Origin: a virus
IMG/VR virus record: IMGVR_UViG_3300031329_000012
Location: 1-38,997 of that record
Length of the DNA stretch: 38,997 nt
Strand: one strand, 5' to 3'
How positions within the stretch are numbered: position 1 is the first letter of the stretch; the number at the start of each line of letters is the position of its first letter. The notes beneath the pieces were generated by a model, which was given only the letters and a program-made list of their open reading frames with translations, ran no database searches and was not told where the DNA came from. Made by a program: the position numbers and the translations under genes. This document shows positions 1 to 6,734 of the stretch, piece by piece.

Positions 1-708
1 CTACTTAAACAGGCCATTCTTTCGCGCCTGGAATCGCAACGCGTCCGCATAGAACGCGGGCTGCATTCGCTTGGCTTCGTTGAACGCTGGCAATAGCCAA
101 GGGTTCTTATCAATCTTTACTGATGTGTTGGTCAAATCGCGCACCATTCTGAGCTTTGCACGCTTCTTGCTGCCGATAACTTTGAATATCCCCTTACTCT
201 TTTGTAGATCCAGGAACACAAACTTTCTACCTGAGGCCGCTGCCTGCCTGATTGCTATTATATTCCGTTGCTTTTTACTTTGACCTTTTTTGTTATTTTT
301 AGATAGCTTCACTTGAGCCATTGAGTTGGCTTTGCGTGCTAATCGAGTACGCGGTTGTGCATCCATGCCCTGCCCTGCAGCGTATGAAGTCGTTAGGCCA
401 ACGCCTTCCTTACCCTTCTTAGTTTTAATAGCCCCAAACTCCTGATCCTCCATATAATCTGCAATCGAGCCCACTGTTGCCTCTTGCCTTGGTATACGCA
501 ACGTCTTGGCTTGGTCGACGCGTATGCTGTTCACAGTAAACTTATTACGGTTAACCATGCCACTTTTTATGTCTGCTTGGGATATGGCACGGGCGGCAAA
601 TGCTGAGTCGTTCAATGTCTTTTTTGTTGCAAATGGAATTGAGCGTTCGGCAAACTGTTTAAGATCGCCTTGTAGTCTCTTGATGTCACTGTCATTAATT
701 TGGAACAT
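1..708 (-). CDS. Putative virion morphogenesis / minor tail-like protein
   Basis: A complete 235-residue basic protein whose stop codon is the first three bases of the window. The N-terminal half (IPFATKKTLNDSAFAARAIS, then a Lys/Arg-rich stretch) resembles the general layout of phage minor tail or tail-completion proteins of the GpZ type. I cannot place it firmly in a family. A ribosome binding site (GAGGAG, 9-10 nt before ATG) supports the start. No signal peptide or membrane segment is visible. It is separated from the early genes by the repeat-rich gap 709-1198 and points the same way as the late operon. This suggests it is the first gene of the late transcript if the genome is circular. 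The function is an inference; only the reading frame and RBS are directly seen. Confidence 0.6.
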   Translation of the reverse strand: MFQINDSDIKRLQGDLKQFAERSIPFATKKTLNDSAFAARAISQADIKSGMVNRNKFTVNSIRVDQAKTLRIPRQEATVGSIADYMEDQEFGAIKTKKGKEGVGLTTSYAAGQGMDAQPRTRLARKANSMAQVKLSKNNKKGQSKKQRNIIAIRQAAASGRKFVFLDLQKSKGIFKVIGSKKRAKLRMVRDLTNTSVKIDKNPWLLPAFNEAKRMQPAFYADALRFQARKNGLFK

Positions 709-750
709 GTTTTGTCACTCCTCTTTTTCTTATAATACCACACAGAACAC

Positions 751-1036
751 AATACCCCGAACACCCCGAACACCCCACACGTACGGGGTGGCTACAAACC
801 GCTAAAACAAAGGCCTCTAACCCTTTTACCCAATTACCCCGTACTTCTTAACTTAGTAAAAGAATAGATATATAGTACTGTACTGTATGTAGCCGCTTGT
901 AGCCGCTACGAGGCGGACACGGACGGACACGACACCCACACACTAGGCAGCACAGAGTTCGCGAGTTCGGGGTATTTGGGTAACGAGGGGCTTAGACCAG
1001 TAACGGCGGGGGCTGTAGCAATACCCCGAACGGTTT
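751..1036. repeat. Dispersed direct and inverted AATACCCCGAAC motifs
   Basis: The sequence AATACCCCGAAC occurs near 751 and again near 1020. Its inverted form, GTTCGGGGTATT, occurs near 960. A related 9-mer, ACCCCGAAC, is tandemly doubled next to the first copy. The inverted copy continues into TGGGTAA, and TTTTGGGTAAAA near 1051 and the complementary TTTTACCCAATTACCCC near 823 form a second inverted family. Spacing is irregular, so these look like protein binding sites rather than one long hairpin. Confidence 0.5.
889..908. repeat. Two outlying copies of the 10-bp repeat
   Basis: GTAGCCGCTT followed directly by GTAGCCGCTA, then CGAGGCGG. The last copy of the main array (1171-1180) also ends in GCTA. 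The block CGCTACGAGGCGG after this pair recurs inside the terminator hairpin at 1197-1209, so this site looks like a partial duplication of the array-plus-terminator end. Confidence 0.7.
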
Positions 1037-1070
1037 GTGGTTTTGGGTACTTTTGGGTAAAATGCCGCTT

Positions 1071-1180
1071 GTAGCCGCTTGTAGCCGCTTGTAGCCGCTT
1101 GTAGCCGCTTGTAGCCGCTTGTAGCCGCTTGTAGCCGCTTGTAGCCGCTTGTAGCCGCTTGTAGCCGCTTGTAGCCGCTA
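1071..1180. repeat. Tandem array, eleven copies of GTAGCCGCTT
   Basis: Ten exact copies of a 10-bp unit plus a final copy ending in A, preceded by a partial copy (ATGCCGCTT). The period is close to one DNA helical turn, so any bound protein would contact every unit from nearly the same face. The unit length is not a multiple of three and the array lies outside genes. It could be an iteron array at an origin, a regulator binding array, or a slippage-expanded repeat; the sequence alone does not decide. Confidence 0.9.
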
Positions 1181-1188
1181 CTGACAAT

Positions 1189-1213
1189 AAAAAACCCGCT
1201 ACGAGGCGGGCTT
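1189..1213 (-). terminator. Rho-independent terminator of the left early operon
   Basis: On the minus strand a CCCGC/GCGGG stem, extended by a G-T and two A-T pairs, closes a six-base loop and is followed by six T residues. The stop codon TAG of the last early gene (1199-1201) lies inside the hairpin. It would end transcription of the operon that starts near 10176. Confidence 0.75.
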
Positions 1214-1405
1214 AGGGCTTAGAGTCTTAAATATTCGTTTTACTTGGGGGTCATTTTCGCATTGTTCATCAAAATCAGCTCGGCTTTTAAACTCATATTT
1301 AGTTATTCTGCCAATATGCCACTCTCTAAACTCATACGCTTTTGGCCAAAAACTACCACTTATTGGGATACACTCGTATTTATCAAAATCAATCGAATAG
1401 GCCAT
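1199..1405 (-). CDS. Hypothetical protein, 68 aa
   Basis: Last gene of the left early operon. The 68-residue product is aromatic and charged (MAYSIDFDKYECIP...), with no recognised family. Its ATG overlaps the TAA of the preceding gene by one base (TAATG), which implies translational coupling. Its stop codon is embedded in the terminator hairpin. No membrane segment or signal peptide is visible. Confidence 0.7.
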   Translation of the reverse strand: MAYSIDFDKYECIPISGSFWPKAYEFREWHIGRITKYEFKSRADFDEQCENDPQVKRIFKTLSPKPAS

Positions 1406-1665
1406 TATTTCTTAACTCCTAGCCATGGTTCGGGGATTATCCCGTTACATTCACATTCAAAACAGTATTTAGAATAATCTATCCTATCCTTCTCGCTTAA
1501 ATCAATTTCGTACTCTTTACGCAGCCGCTTACGCTCCATATGGTCCTCTATGCTTCGCCGAGTTAGAGCACTCGCTACGTTGGCCGCGCTTCTGTTACGC
1601 TCGTTACGGGCCGCTATTTCCTTCGCGGTTGATTCATCTACTACTTTTTTATACAGTTTTGCCAT
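1405..1665 (-). CDS. Hypothetical protein with C-terminal CxC pair, 86 aa
   Basis: An 86-residue protein with a highly charged, probably helical N-terminal two thirds (Lys/Arg/Glu-rich, about residues 1-65). A short C-terminal segment, YCFECECNGIIPEPW, has three closely spaced cysteines. The family is not recognised. The start overlaps the end of the upstream 56-residue gene by 17 bases and the stop overlaps the next ATG, so it is translated as part of a tight unit. Confidence 0.7.
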   Translation of the reverse strand: MAKLYKKVVDESTAKEIAARNERNRSAANVASALTRRSIEDHMERKRLRKEYEIDLSEKDRIDYSKYCFECECNGIIPEPWLGVKK

Positions 1666-1819
1666 GATAACCGTTTAACTCCTTTAGTAAATCACGTATA
1701 TGCGCCTGCGCTTTCGCCTTCTTAGCGTTCGAATGCGGGTCGTTATCATCAAGCCCCCACCTAAGACCGCACGAACAGGCGTATTCGTCGCCCTCTTGCC
1801 ATGTTTTACAAATAGACAT
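1649..1819 (-). CDS. Small Cys-containing phage protein, 56 aa
   Basis: A 56-codon frame starting MSICKTWQEGDEYACSC. Cysteines at residues 4, 15 and 17, with Trp and Asp-Asp-x-Asp-Pro-His following, resemble the small metal-binding proteins common in phage early regions. A strong RBS (GGAGG, 8 nt before ATG) precedes it. It overlaps the next gene by 17 bases. A stem-loop and promoter-like boxes lie just upstream. It fills an otherwise empty gap in the operon, which supports it being real. The function is unknown. Confidence 0.65.
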   Translation of the reverse strand: MSICKTWQEGDEYACSCGLRWGLDDNDPHSNAKKAKAQAHIRDLLKELNGYHGKTV

Positions 1820-1873
1820 ACCACAACCCTCCGTTAAGCGCGCACCGTTGTATAGTGCGCCCCGGATGAATGC

Positions 1874-1902
1874 ATAATAATGAGCCTAAACTCTTGCTGC
1901 AA
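1874..1902 (-). promoter_or_regulatory. Candidate internal sigma70-like promoter
   Basis: Reading the minus strand: TTGCAG, a 17-bp spacer, then TATTAT. It lies in the 98-bp gap before the last three genes of the left operon, and GCGCAC/GTGCGC arms (about 1841-1862) can form a hairpin in the leader. The match is moderate, so this is a candidate only. Confidence 0.35.
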
Positions 1903-1917
1903 TACCACATATGTTAT

Positions 1918-2271
1918 TTACTCCGTTTCGTCTGGTAATTTGATCCACTCACGATGCTGCACCGTGTGTAAAGGAAATACATTTTCTCCGAAATGAACCA
2001 TCCAAGCGCCGTTTCGGTTAATATCTATTGTGCAGAACTCAGCGCTATCACAGGGCGCGTATATGTACTTCCACATGTATTGACCCGGAACTAATGGTTT
2101 CGCTTTATCCCATGGCCAGCTGAATGGCTGTTTTTTAGCTATGTATGACTCAAGCGTGCGCTCATGCGTCTCTAAATTACCCAACAATAAATACGCTTCG
2201 GCGATAGCTCGGTCGTTTGCTAGTTTGAAATTTTGTAACTCTGCAAGTGTTAATTTATTAAATGCGTGCAT
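1918..2271 (-). CDS. Hypothetical protein, 117 aa
   Basis: A 117-residue protein. The N-terminal 45 residues are helical (LTLAELQNFKLANDRAIAEA). The C-terminal half is rich in Trp, Tyr and Pro, suggesting a small beta domain. The family is not recognised. The RBS AGGAG lies 8 nt before the ATG. It is followed by the longest gap in this part of the operon, which contains a promoter candidate. Confidence 0.7.
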   Translation of the reverse strand: MHAFNKLTLAELQNFKLANDRAIAEAYLLLGNLETHERTLESYIAKKQPFSWPWDKAKPLVPGQYMWKYIYAPCDSAEFCTIDINRNGAWMVHFGENVFPLHTVQHREWIKLPDETE

Positions 2272-2276
2272 GTTAT

Positions 2277-2462
2277 TTACTCCTGTTCTTGTAAGGCACT
2301 TAAAGCCAATTTTATTTGGTCACGTAGTTCACTTTCTGATAAACCCCAATTGCGCATGTCCAAAATATCAACAGGCTCTTTTAAAGCAATTTCAAGGTCT
2401 TCAATTGTGTTTATTTCAAAACATGCCTCTGCGAATGTGTTTTCTTGAATTTCGATAGTCAT
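2277..2462 (-). CDS. Small acidic hypothetical protein, 61 aa
   Basis: A 61-residue acidic protein (MTIEIQENTFAEACFEINTI...) that is probably mostly helical. The start is preceded by a purine-rich RBS (GAAGAG). It lies 5 bases upstream of the 117-residue gene and 16 bases after its predecessor. Small acidic early proteins are often phage inhibitors of host factors, but nothing in this sequence shows such a role. Confidence 0.65.
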   Translation of the reverse strand: MTIEIQENTFAEACFEINTIEDLEIALKEPVDILDMRNWGLSESELRDQIKLALSALQEQE

Positions 2463-2478
2463 AATGTTTTCTCTTCGG

Positions 2479-2763
2479 TTATTTGTTGGCTTGATACATG
2501 TTTAACTGAGCAATAAAACTGTTGCTGTTTGGCATTTTTAACTCCGTGACTAAAGAGCCAATCATCATCATCAACTCTTCATTGTCGGTACCGTTGAAAT
2601 CAACAACTTTTTGAAACTGTTCAATGCTGGCATCACACATTGCATCGCGCTTTGGGTCTCCATTTTTCTTTTCTTGTCTTTTTGCAATACTCTTCAAGGC
2701 ATCAGCTTTAAAACGTTCAATGTGAGTCATGACTTCGGTGTAGTTTGTTTGCGTTGCGTTCAT
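2479..2763 (-). CDS. Hypothetical protein, 94 aa
   Basis: A 94-residue, mostly helical protein (THIERFKADALKSIAKRQEK near the N-terminus). The RBS GGAAG lies shortly before the ATG. The family is not recognised and no membrane segments are seen. An 86-bp AT-rich gap (2764-2849) precedes it; I find no convincing promoter or terminator there. Confidence 0.65.
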   Translation of the reverse strand: MNATQTNYTEVMTHIERFKADALKSIAKRQEKKNGDPKRDAMCDASIEQFQKVVDFNGTDNEELMMMIGSLVTELKMPNSNSFIAQLNMYQANK

Positions 2764-2849
2764 AATATTTCTTCCGGTTGGTTGCTGTGTTTTGCTTCGA
2801 TGGGTTAACCTTACGCTATATTGACGACGCCGCCAACATAAAATAGTAA

Positions 2850-3029
2850 TTAATTTTTAAGCGTTGTTAAATGCCACGAATCGCAGTGACGGCAGTCGTA
2901 AGCGCGTAGCTTGCGCCCCGACTTTTTGCTGCGCCCGAGCTTTTTGGTGTAATGCTTTCGCTGAGTTTGTATGTAAGTGGCGTGTTCAAGCGCTTCGCTT
3001 TTAGTTGGGAATGGTATCTTTTGGCACAT
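2850..3029 (-). CDS. Small zinc-finger-like protein, 59 aa
   Basis: A 59-codon frame starting MCQKIPFPTKSEALEHATYI, with a basic middle and a C-terminal motif YDCRHCDSWHLTT. The Cys-x2-Cys followed by Trp-His is characteristic of a widespread family of small phage proteins with a single putative zinc knuckle. The start lies two bases past the stop of the primase-helicase, with AAGGT as RBS, so the genes are coupled. A competing frame starting at 3034 encodes a low-complexity peptide without the motif and is rejected. Nucleic-acid binding is inferred. Confidence 0.75.
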   Translation of the reverse strand: MCQKIPFPTKSEALEHATYIQTQRKHYTKKLGRSKKSGRKLRAYDCRHCDSWHLTTLKN

Positions 3030-3030
3030 A

Positions 3031-5649
3031 TCATTTTACCTTAAAAACCTCCGCAGCGTTACCAGTGGGTACTATCTGGGCGCCCTGCGCTTCTTGATAG
3101 ACTCGCGCCACTTCTGCAGCGCCTTGAATATTGCAGTTTATGTGGCCCCTACGAACAAAGAGGCGCGGCTTTTTATTATCATCCATGGGTATGGAATTAT
3201 TAACGCGCCCATCAATTAGCGCTGGATGCCACACGTAGCCGAGTGATTCGAGTAGGTCCTTACGCTTGTTATGTGGGATAGTACGTGTGGCATGTATGGC
3301 GTATAGCAGGCGCTCAACGGCCACAGAGGAGACCCATCCACCCGCAAAGCCCGGCCGCCCTTCTTCGATTGCTTCTAGTATCTCTTGCTCTACACCGCCA
3401 AGCGACGCGAATATCGCTTCGTCTGTGCTAGAAGTCTGCGGCGCTCTATGGCATGCACCCGCTGGGTTTAATTCATTAGGTATAGCGTAATCCGCCAGGT
3501 AATTGGCGACAATCGCATAACCGTCACCTTTGAGCCAAGTGTATATTTTTGGAAAATAAGACCCGTCCATACCGTCGCGTATGATGTCAGTGTCTAACTG
3601 CTGGGCGCAATAAAAAACCGCAAAGCGACGGTCGTTTCTTGTTTTACGTATGCCATCCTTATAATTGCTATTTAGTATAAAATTGGCAAAATTATCCCCC
3701 ATTACCTGCGCGACTTGCATGGCGCGCTTAGCTAATCGGTCGTTTGTTATCATTGGTTTCAGAACTTCGATTATCTCTTTTTTATGATCAGGAACGTATA
3801 CGTCTTCTATTCCTATGAACAATTTATTAAATAGCCATTCGTTGAATTTTTCTGATATTTCGCTGGCCGGTGGCAAGTGCGTGTATTTATCCCCGATAGC
3901 GAACGCCACACACCTCGTAAACAGCGTTTTACCATTGCCCTCAACGCCTTGTATCAGTGGCGCCCATTGAAATTTAATGCCTTTGTGCTGTATGCACGCG
4001 GCCATGTATGCTAGTAGTATTCCGCGATCATGCTCACTTGGTAGCACTTTGGCCAGATGTAGCAAAAACGGCGCGGGATCCCCTTCAAGGCGCTTAGTTT
4101 CTATGGGTATATAGGCGTTAAGTAGCAGCCTTCCCTCCTCTTTAAGTAAAGCGCCCGGTGCTTCAAGTGGCCTAAACGCCATGGCTTCGGCTTTGGGATA
4201 CCTAACGATTTGTGACTCTGTGAACGCTTCCCAGGCCTTGCGAGTGACTTTATCCCCACCATCGTCCAGTTGAAAGGTGTAACCACCGTATGTGGCGTTA
4301 AATTGTTCAGATTTAAGCAGGGCACCGTTAGGTGTGAAAACTTTATGTATTTCTTGTATATAAACGCAACCCTTAAAATATTCTACTTGCTGAGTTGCGC
4401 CTAGATATTGATAACCAGATAATATCTCCGGTTCTGTTTTATCTTCGGCCAATGGCGCGGCTGCGGTTTCTACTGGTGTCAACGTTTTACGCAATTCTTC
4501 GGTGGTTTTGTCTTTGTTATCTAGCCAAAATTTGGCGGTAGGCACTTTGCAAAACATTTCTATTAATTCAACTTCGCCGAAACATTCTTGTAACTTTTGC
4601 GCTCTGACGTTGACAGCGTAGTCTCTTTGTGGGTCACTGTTTGCGCGTAGTTTTACAGCGCCAAATTGTTGCGCTATAGCGTCATCTACTTGCTGGACTG
4701 AGTAAACAACGTCTTGAAGCGATACGGCCCGCGTGATAGTCCTCATAAGGTAATCTTCGCGGTCCCATTTGTCGCGCACCATGGCCGACATTTCCATGAG
4801 CTTTTGAATGCGTTCGCAATTATTACCCGTCCAAAATGCTAAATGTTGGGCGAGGGCTGCATCAGCACTACTGCCGTCATAAGCGCGCTGACCTTCTGTG
4901 TCTGGATATGCTTTTCCAAGGGCGTCCTCGTCACATTCCCATAAGTGTTTGAAAGTGGCCCTATCGCCAAAAATAGCACCACCACCACCCGTCTTAAGCG
5001 CGCGTTCGATAAGTTCGTCGTCGTCGTCTGTACCCGTCCAACTTTCCACCGGTTCGGTTGTCCAGTCTTGGTCCTTAGTTGCTGATTTAGGCGCGAAGTA
5101 GCTCTCTATGACATCGCGTAAATGCGCAGAGTGGTCATAACCGGCGGACCCAATAGTATTATCACCTGTTAAGGCAACGAAGCGGCCTTCTGTGTAGAGC
5201 TCTAAGCCTAACGGTATGTTTTTACATGAGTGATCGGGTGGCGCGCCTGAGTATTGACTGAATACGTGCAAACCGCGGCCCGATTGAGACACCTCAACCG
5301 CTGCGCTAGGCAAACGCGCTAATATATCCATTGCAACGCTAGACCAGGTTATATTGTCCGCGTTTAAACATTTATCTAAGTCCACAAAGAAAAAAGGGTC
5401 ATTAGCAGTAAATAGGAACCCCACGCCATACTCAGGTCCGCAAAGCGCAGCCATTGCAATGGCACTGCCGGCGTCTGTCGTACTGCTTGGGTCTTTTTGC
5501 CAGTCAGCGCCTTTCGGGTAAGACAAGCATGTATGCGGGCTTATGGGAAACTTTTTATTGCTTTTAGTATCTTCATCCCAAACTAACTTATACAAACAAA
5601 ACTGCTTATACGCTGCTAGGGGCTTCAGCGCCTCGGGTAAATTTTGCAT
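3031..5649 (-). CDS. Primase-helicase (prim-pol-like N-terminus, D5-type helicase C-terminus)
   Basis: An 872-residue replication protein. The N-terminal region carries prim-pol-type signatures: FFFVDLDKC at about residues 86-94 and SGRGLHVF at about 122-130, as in phage and plasmid bifunctional primase/polymerase domains. The C-terminal part has a P-loop (GVEGNGKT, about 567-574) and a Walker B-like LFIGIEDVY (about 608-616), as in superfamily 3 D5-type phage helicases. The start is at an ATG three bases after the stop codon of the tandem-HTH regulator. It presumably opens the replication fork and primes synthesis for the family A polymerase of the opposite operon. The two-domain assignment is solid by motif; exact domain borders are not. 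Confidence 0.85.
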   Translation of the reverse strand: MQNLPEALKPLAAYKQFCLYKLVWDEDTKSNKKFPISPHTCLSYPKGADWQKDPSSTTDAGSAIAMAALCGPEYGVGFLFTANDPFFFVDLDKCLNADNITWSSVAMDILARLPSAAVEVSQSGRGLHVFSQYSGAPPDHSCKNIPLGLELYTEGRFVALTGDNTIGSAGYDHSAHLRDVIESYFAPKSATKDQDWTTEPVESWTGTDDDDELIERALKTGGGGAIFGDRATFKHLWECDEDALGKAYPDTEGQRAYDGSSADAALAQHLAFWTGNNCERIQKLMEMSAMVRDKWDREDYLMRTITRAVSLQDVVYSVQQVDDAIAQQFGAVKLRANSDPQRDYAVNVRAQKLQECFGEVELIEMFCKVPTAKFWLDNKDKTTEELRKTLTPVETAAAPLAEDKTEPEILSGYQYLGATQQVEYFKGCVYIQEIHKVFTPNGALLKSEQFNATYGGYTFQLDDGGDKVTRKAWEAFTESQIVRYPKAEAMAFRPLEAPGALLKEEGRLLLNAYIPIETKRLEGDPAPFLLHLAKVLPSEHDRGILLAYMAACIQHKGIKFQWAPLIQGVEGNGKTLFTRCVAFAIGDKYTHLPPASEISEKFNEWLFNKLFIGIEDVYVPDHKKEIIEVLKPMITNDRLAKRAMQVAQVMGDNFANFILNSNYKDGIRKTRNDRRFAVFYCAQQLDTDIIRDGMDGSYFPKIYTWLKGDGYAIVANYLADYAIPNELNPAGACHRAPQTSSTDEAIFASLGGVEQEILEAIEEGRPGFAGGWVSSVAVERLLYAIHATRTIPHNKRKDLLESLGYVWHPALIDGRVNNSIPMDDNKKPRLFVRRGHINCNIQGAAEVARVYQEAQGAQIVPTGNAAEVFKVK

Positions 5650-5650
5650 A

Positions 5651-6154
5651 TTACACCCCCAATAGTTTAATCGCTGCTTCCTTCAATTCAGGGTCCGCTT
5701 TTTTAGCGTGCTCATCCCCGTTTGCTAGCCCCTGCGCTATTACTTCGGTAATGCCCTGTTTTATGGCCCGGCGCATGATAGCCGTCTTAAGCTGCCCCAT
5801 AGTGCCAAAATACCGCGTTACCAGTCCCATGGATACGCCCGCCCCCTCTGCGACTTTGTCCCGAGTAATGCGCGTATAACCCAGCTCCCGCGACATTAGT
5901 ACCGCAATATTCAATATGTGGTCTTTGCGTAGCGCTGGGTTGGCACGCGTCTTGCTTACGGTGTACGAAAATTCTGGAATGTTTTCGAGCTTTAACTCTT
6001 CAACAAAATCAGAAAAATTGCACCCCATAATATGCGGGAATGAGCCATCCGGGATACCCGAACGCTCACATAATTGGCGGCGAGACAAATTGATTAAACC
6101 CTCACCTTTGACCATGCAAACAGCCACTTTTTTAACTTTGTCACGTTGATTCAT
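5651..6154 (-). CDS. Regulator with two tandem TetR-type HTH domains
   Basis: A 167-residue protein with two TetR-family helix-turn-helix units. The first is at about residues 8-53 (LSRRQLCERSGIPDGSF). The second is at about 77-126 (ITRDKVAEGAGVSMGLVTRYF). The second is the better match, with the usual Gly-Val-Ser and Arg-Tyr-Phe pattern. Classical TetR proteins have one such unit and a long ligand-binding domain; here only about 40 residues follow the second HTH. A single chain might therefore bind an operator as a pseudo-dimer. RBS GAGG lies 10 nt before the ATG. It is co-transcribed with the early genes, so autoregulation at 10160-10215 is plausible but unproven. Confidence 0.8.
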   Translation of the reverse strand: MNQRDKVKKVAVCMVKGEGLINLSRRQLCERSGIPDGSFPHIMGCNFSDFVEELKLENIPEFSYTVSKTRANPALRKDHILNIAVLMSRELGYTRITRDKVAEGAGVSMGLVTRYFGTMGQLKTAIMRRAIKQGITEVIAQGLANGDEHAKKADPELKEAAIKLLGV

Positions 6155-6186
6155 TTCTTTACTTCCTCGTTATTATTACGCTGATA

Positions 6187-6399
6187 TTAACCCGTAGTGA
6201 CGCAGTCGTCAACACACAATAGAAAATCACTGAATATAACTCGATCATCCCCCTGGCCATAGATGAGCGTTTTCTTTGTGCGCGGTAAATCCGGCGGCCC
6301 CATAATGGCGACCACATCATCGAGGTTTTTAAATCCGGAATCCTGAGAAGGCCCGGTGCTTTGCTTATTAGCGTTATTGAACGGCGTTGCGTAAATCAT
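6187..6399 (-). CDS. Hypothetical protein, 70 aa
   Basis: I choose the ATG at 6399 because it forms an ATGA overlap with the stop of the SLOG gene; a further ATG 15 bases upstream lacks that arrangement. The 70-residue product begins MIYATPFNNANKQ and has a Pro-rich centre (MGPPDLPRTKK). The family is not recognised. Tight coupling to the SLOG and VRR-NUC genes suggests a shared process. Confidence 0.65.
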   Translation of the reverse strand: MIYATPFNNANKQSTGPSQDSGFKNLDDVVAIMGPPDLPRTKKTLIYGQGDDRVIFSDFLLCVDDCVTTG

Positions 6400-6734
6400 G
6401 CGTAAGGCCCCCATACAGTTATATTATTATCTTTACATTTTGCGACCATGTCCGCAGTGCCGCTGTTGCCAGGCATAGCCAAACAATAATCGGGTTTCAA
6501 TAACAACATGGCAGAATTACGAAGGCCACCCGCCGCTTTATAATAATTTGTCCACAGCGCCGGAACCTCCGCCCAATGTACGCCGTTCGAAGAGGCCCAG
6601 CTGCGCGCTAAACTGTCCGCGCCTTTTGCCCCGCCTTCGATTATTATCTCCGGCACGAACGGAAGTTCACGCATAGCCGCGCATAGGGCCTCGTAATCAT
6701 TAAAGAAACGGCCACCACATATTAATAAGATCAT
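6396..6734 (-). CDS. SLOG-superfamily protein (DUF2493/YspA-like)
   Basis: A 112-residue protein with the signature of the DUF2493 branch of the SLOG (SMF/DprA-LOG) fold. GGRFFNDYEAL is near the N-terminus, EGGAKGADSLA at about residues 34-44, and a late PGNSGTADM loop follows. Such Rossmann-like domains bind nucleotides or nucleotide-derived ligands. The length is that of a minimal single domain. The gene overlaps both neighbours by ATGA junctions, between a VRR-NUC nuclease and a 70-residue unknown. Its ligand and role cannot be read from the sequence. Confidence 0.8.
   Translation of the reverse strand: MILLICGGRFFNDYEALCAAMRELPFVPEIIIEGGAKGADSLARSWASSNGVHWAEVPALWTNYYKAAGGLRNSAMLLLKPDYCLAMPGNSGTADMVAKCKDNNITVWGPYA

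Larger units (their letters stand above)
709..1198. other. Non-coding repeat-rich region between early and putative late genes
   Basis: About 490 bases without a credible gene. It holds, in order: a short direct repeat of ACCCCGAAC (about 755-775); a run matching TTTTACCC-AATTACCCC (about 823-838); an AT-rich block with TATATAGTACTGTACTGTA (about 869-887); two copies of a 10-bp repeat (889-908); an inverted copy of the ACCCCGAAC motif (about 958-971) and a direct copy (about 1019-1031); eleven tandem 10-bp repeats (1071-1180); and a terminator for the early operon. This density of short direct and inverted repeats is typical of phage origins or late control regions. I see no consensus sigma70 promoter for the gene at 708. 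The origin or promoter role is inferred. Confidence 0.6.

Noticed and set aside
1071-1180. CRISPR array
   Set aside because: The units are 10 bp with no spacers.
906-1187. Minus-strand frame encoding a repeated LQAATSGYKR peptide
   Set aside because: It is the product of the 10-bp tandem array (three units make ten codons); there is no RBS and the rest of the frame is low quality.
3032-3034. ATG overlapping the primase-helicase stop, in another frame
   Set aside because: It gives a Ser/Thr/Ala-rich peptide of about 56 residues without motifs; the frame from 3029 carries a recognisable zinc-knuckle motif instead.
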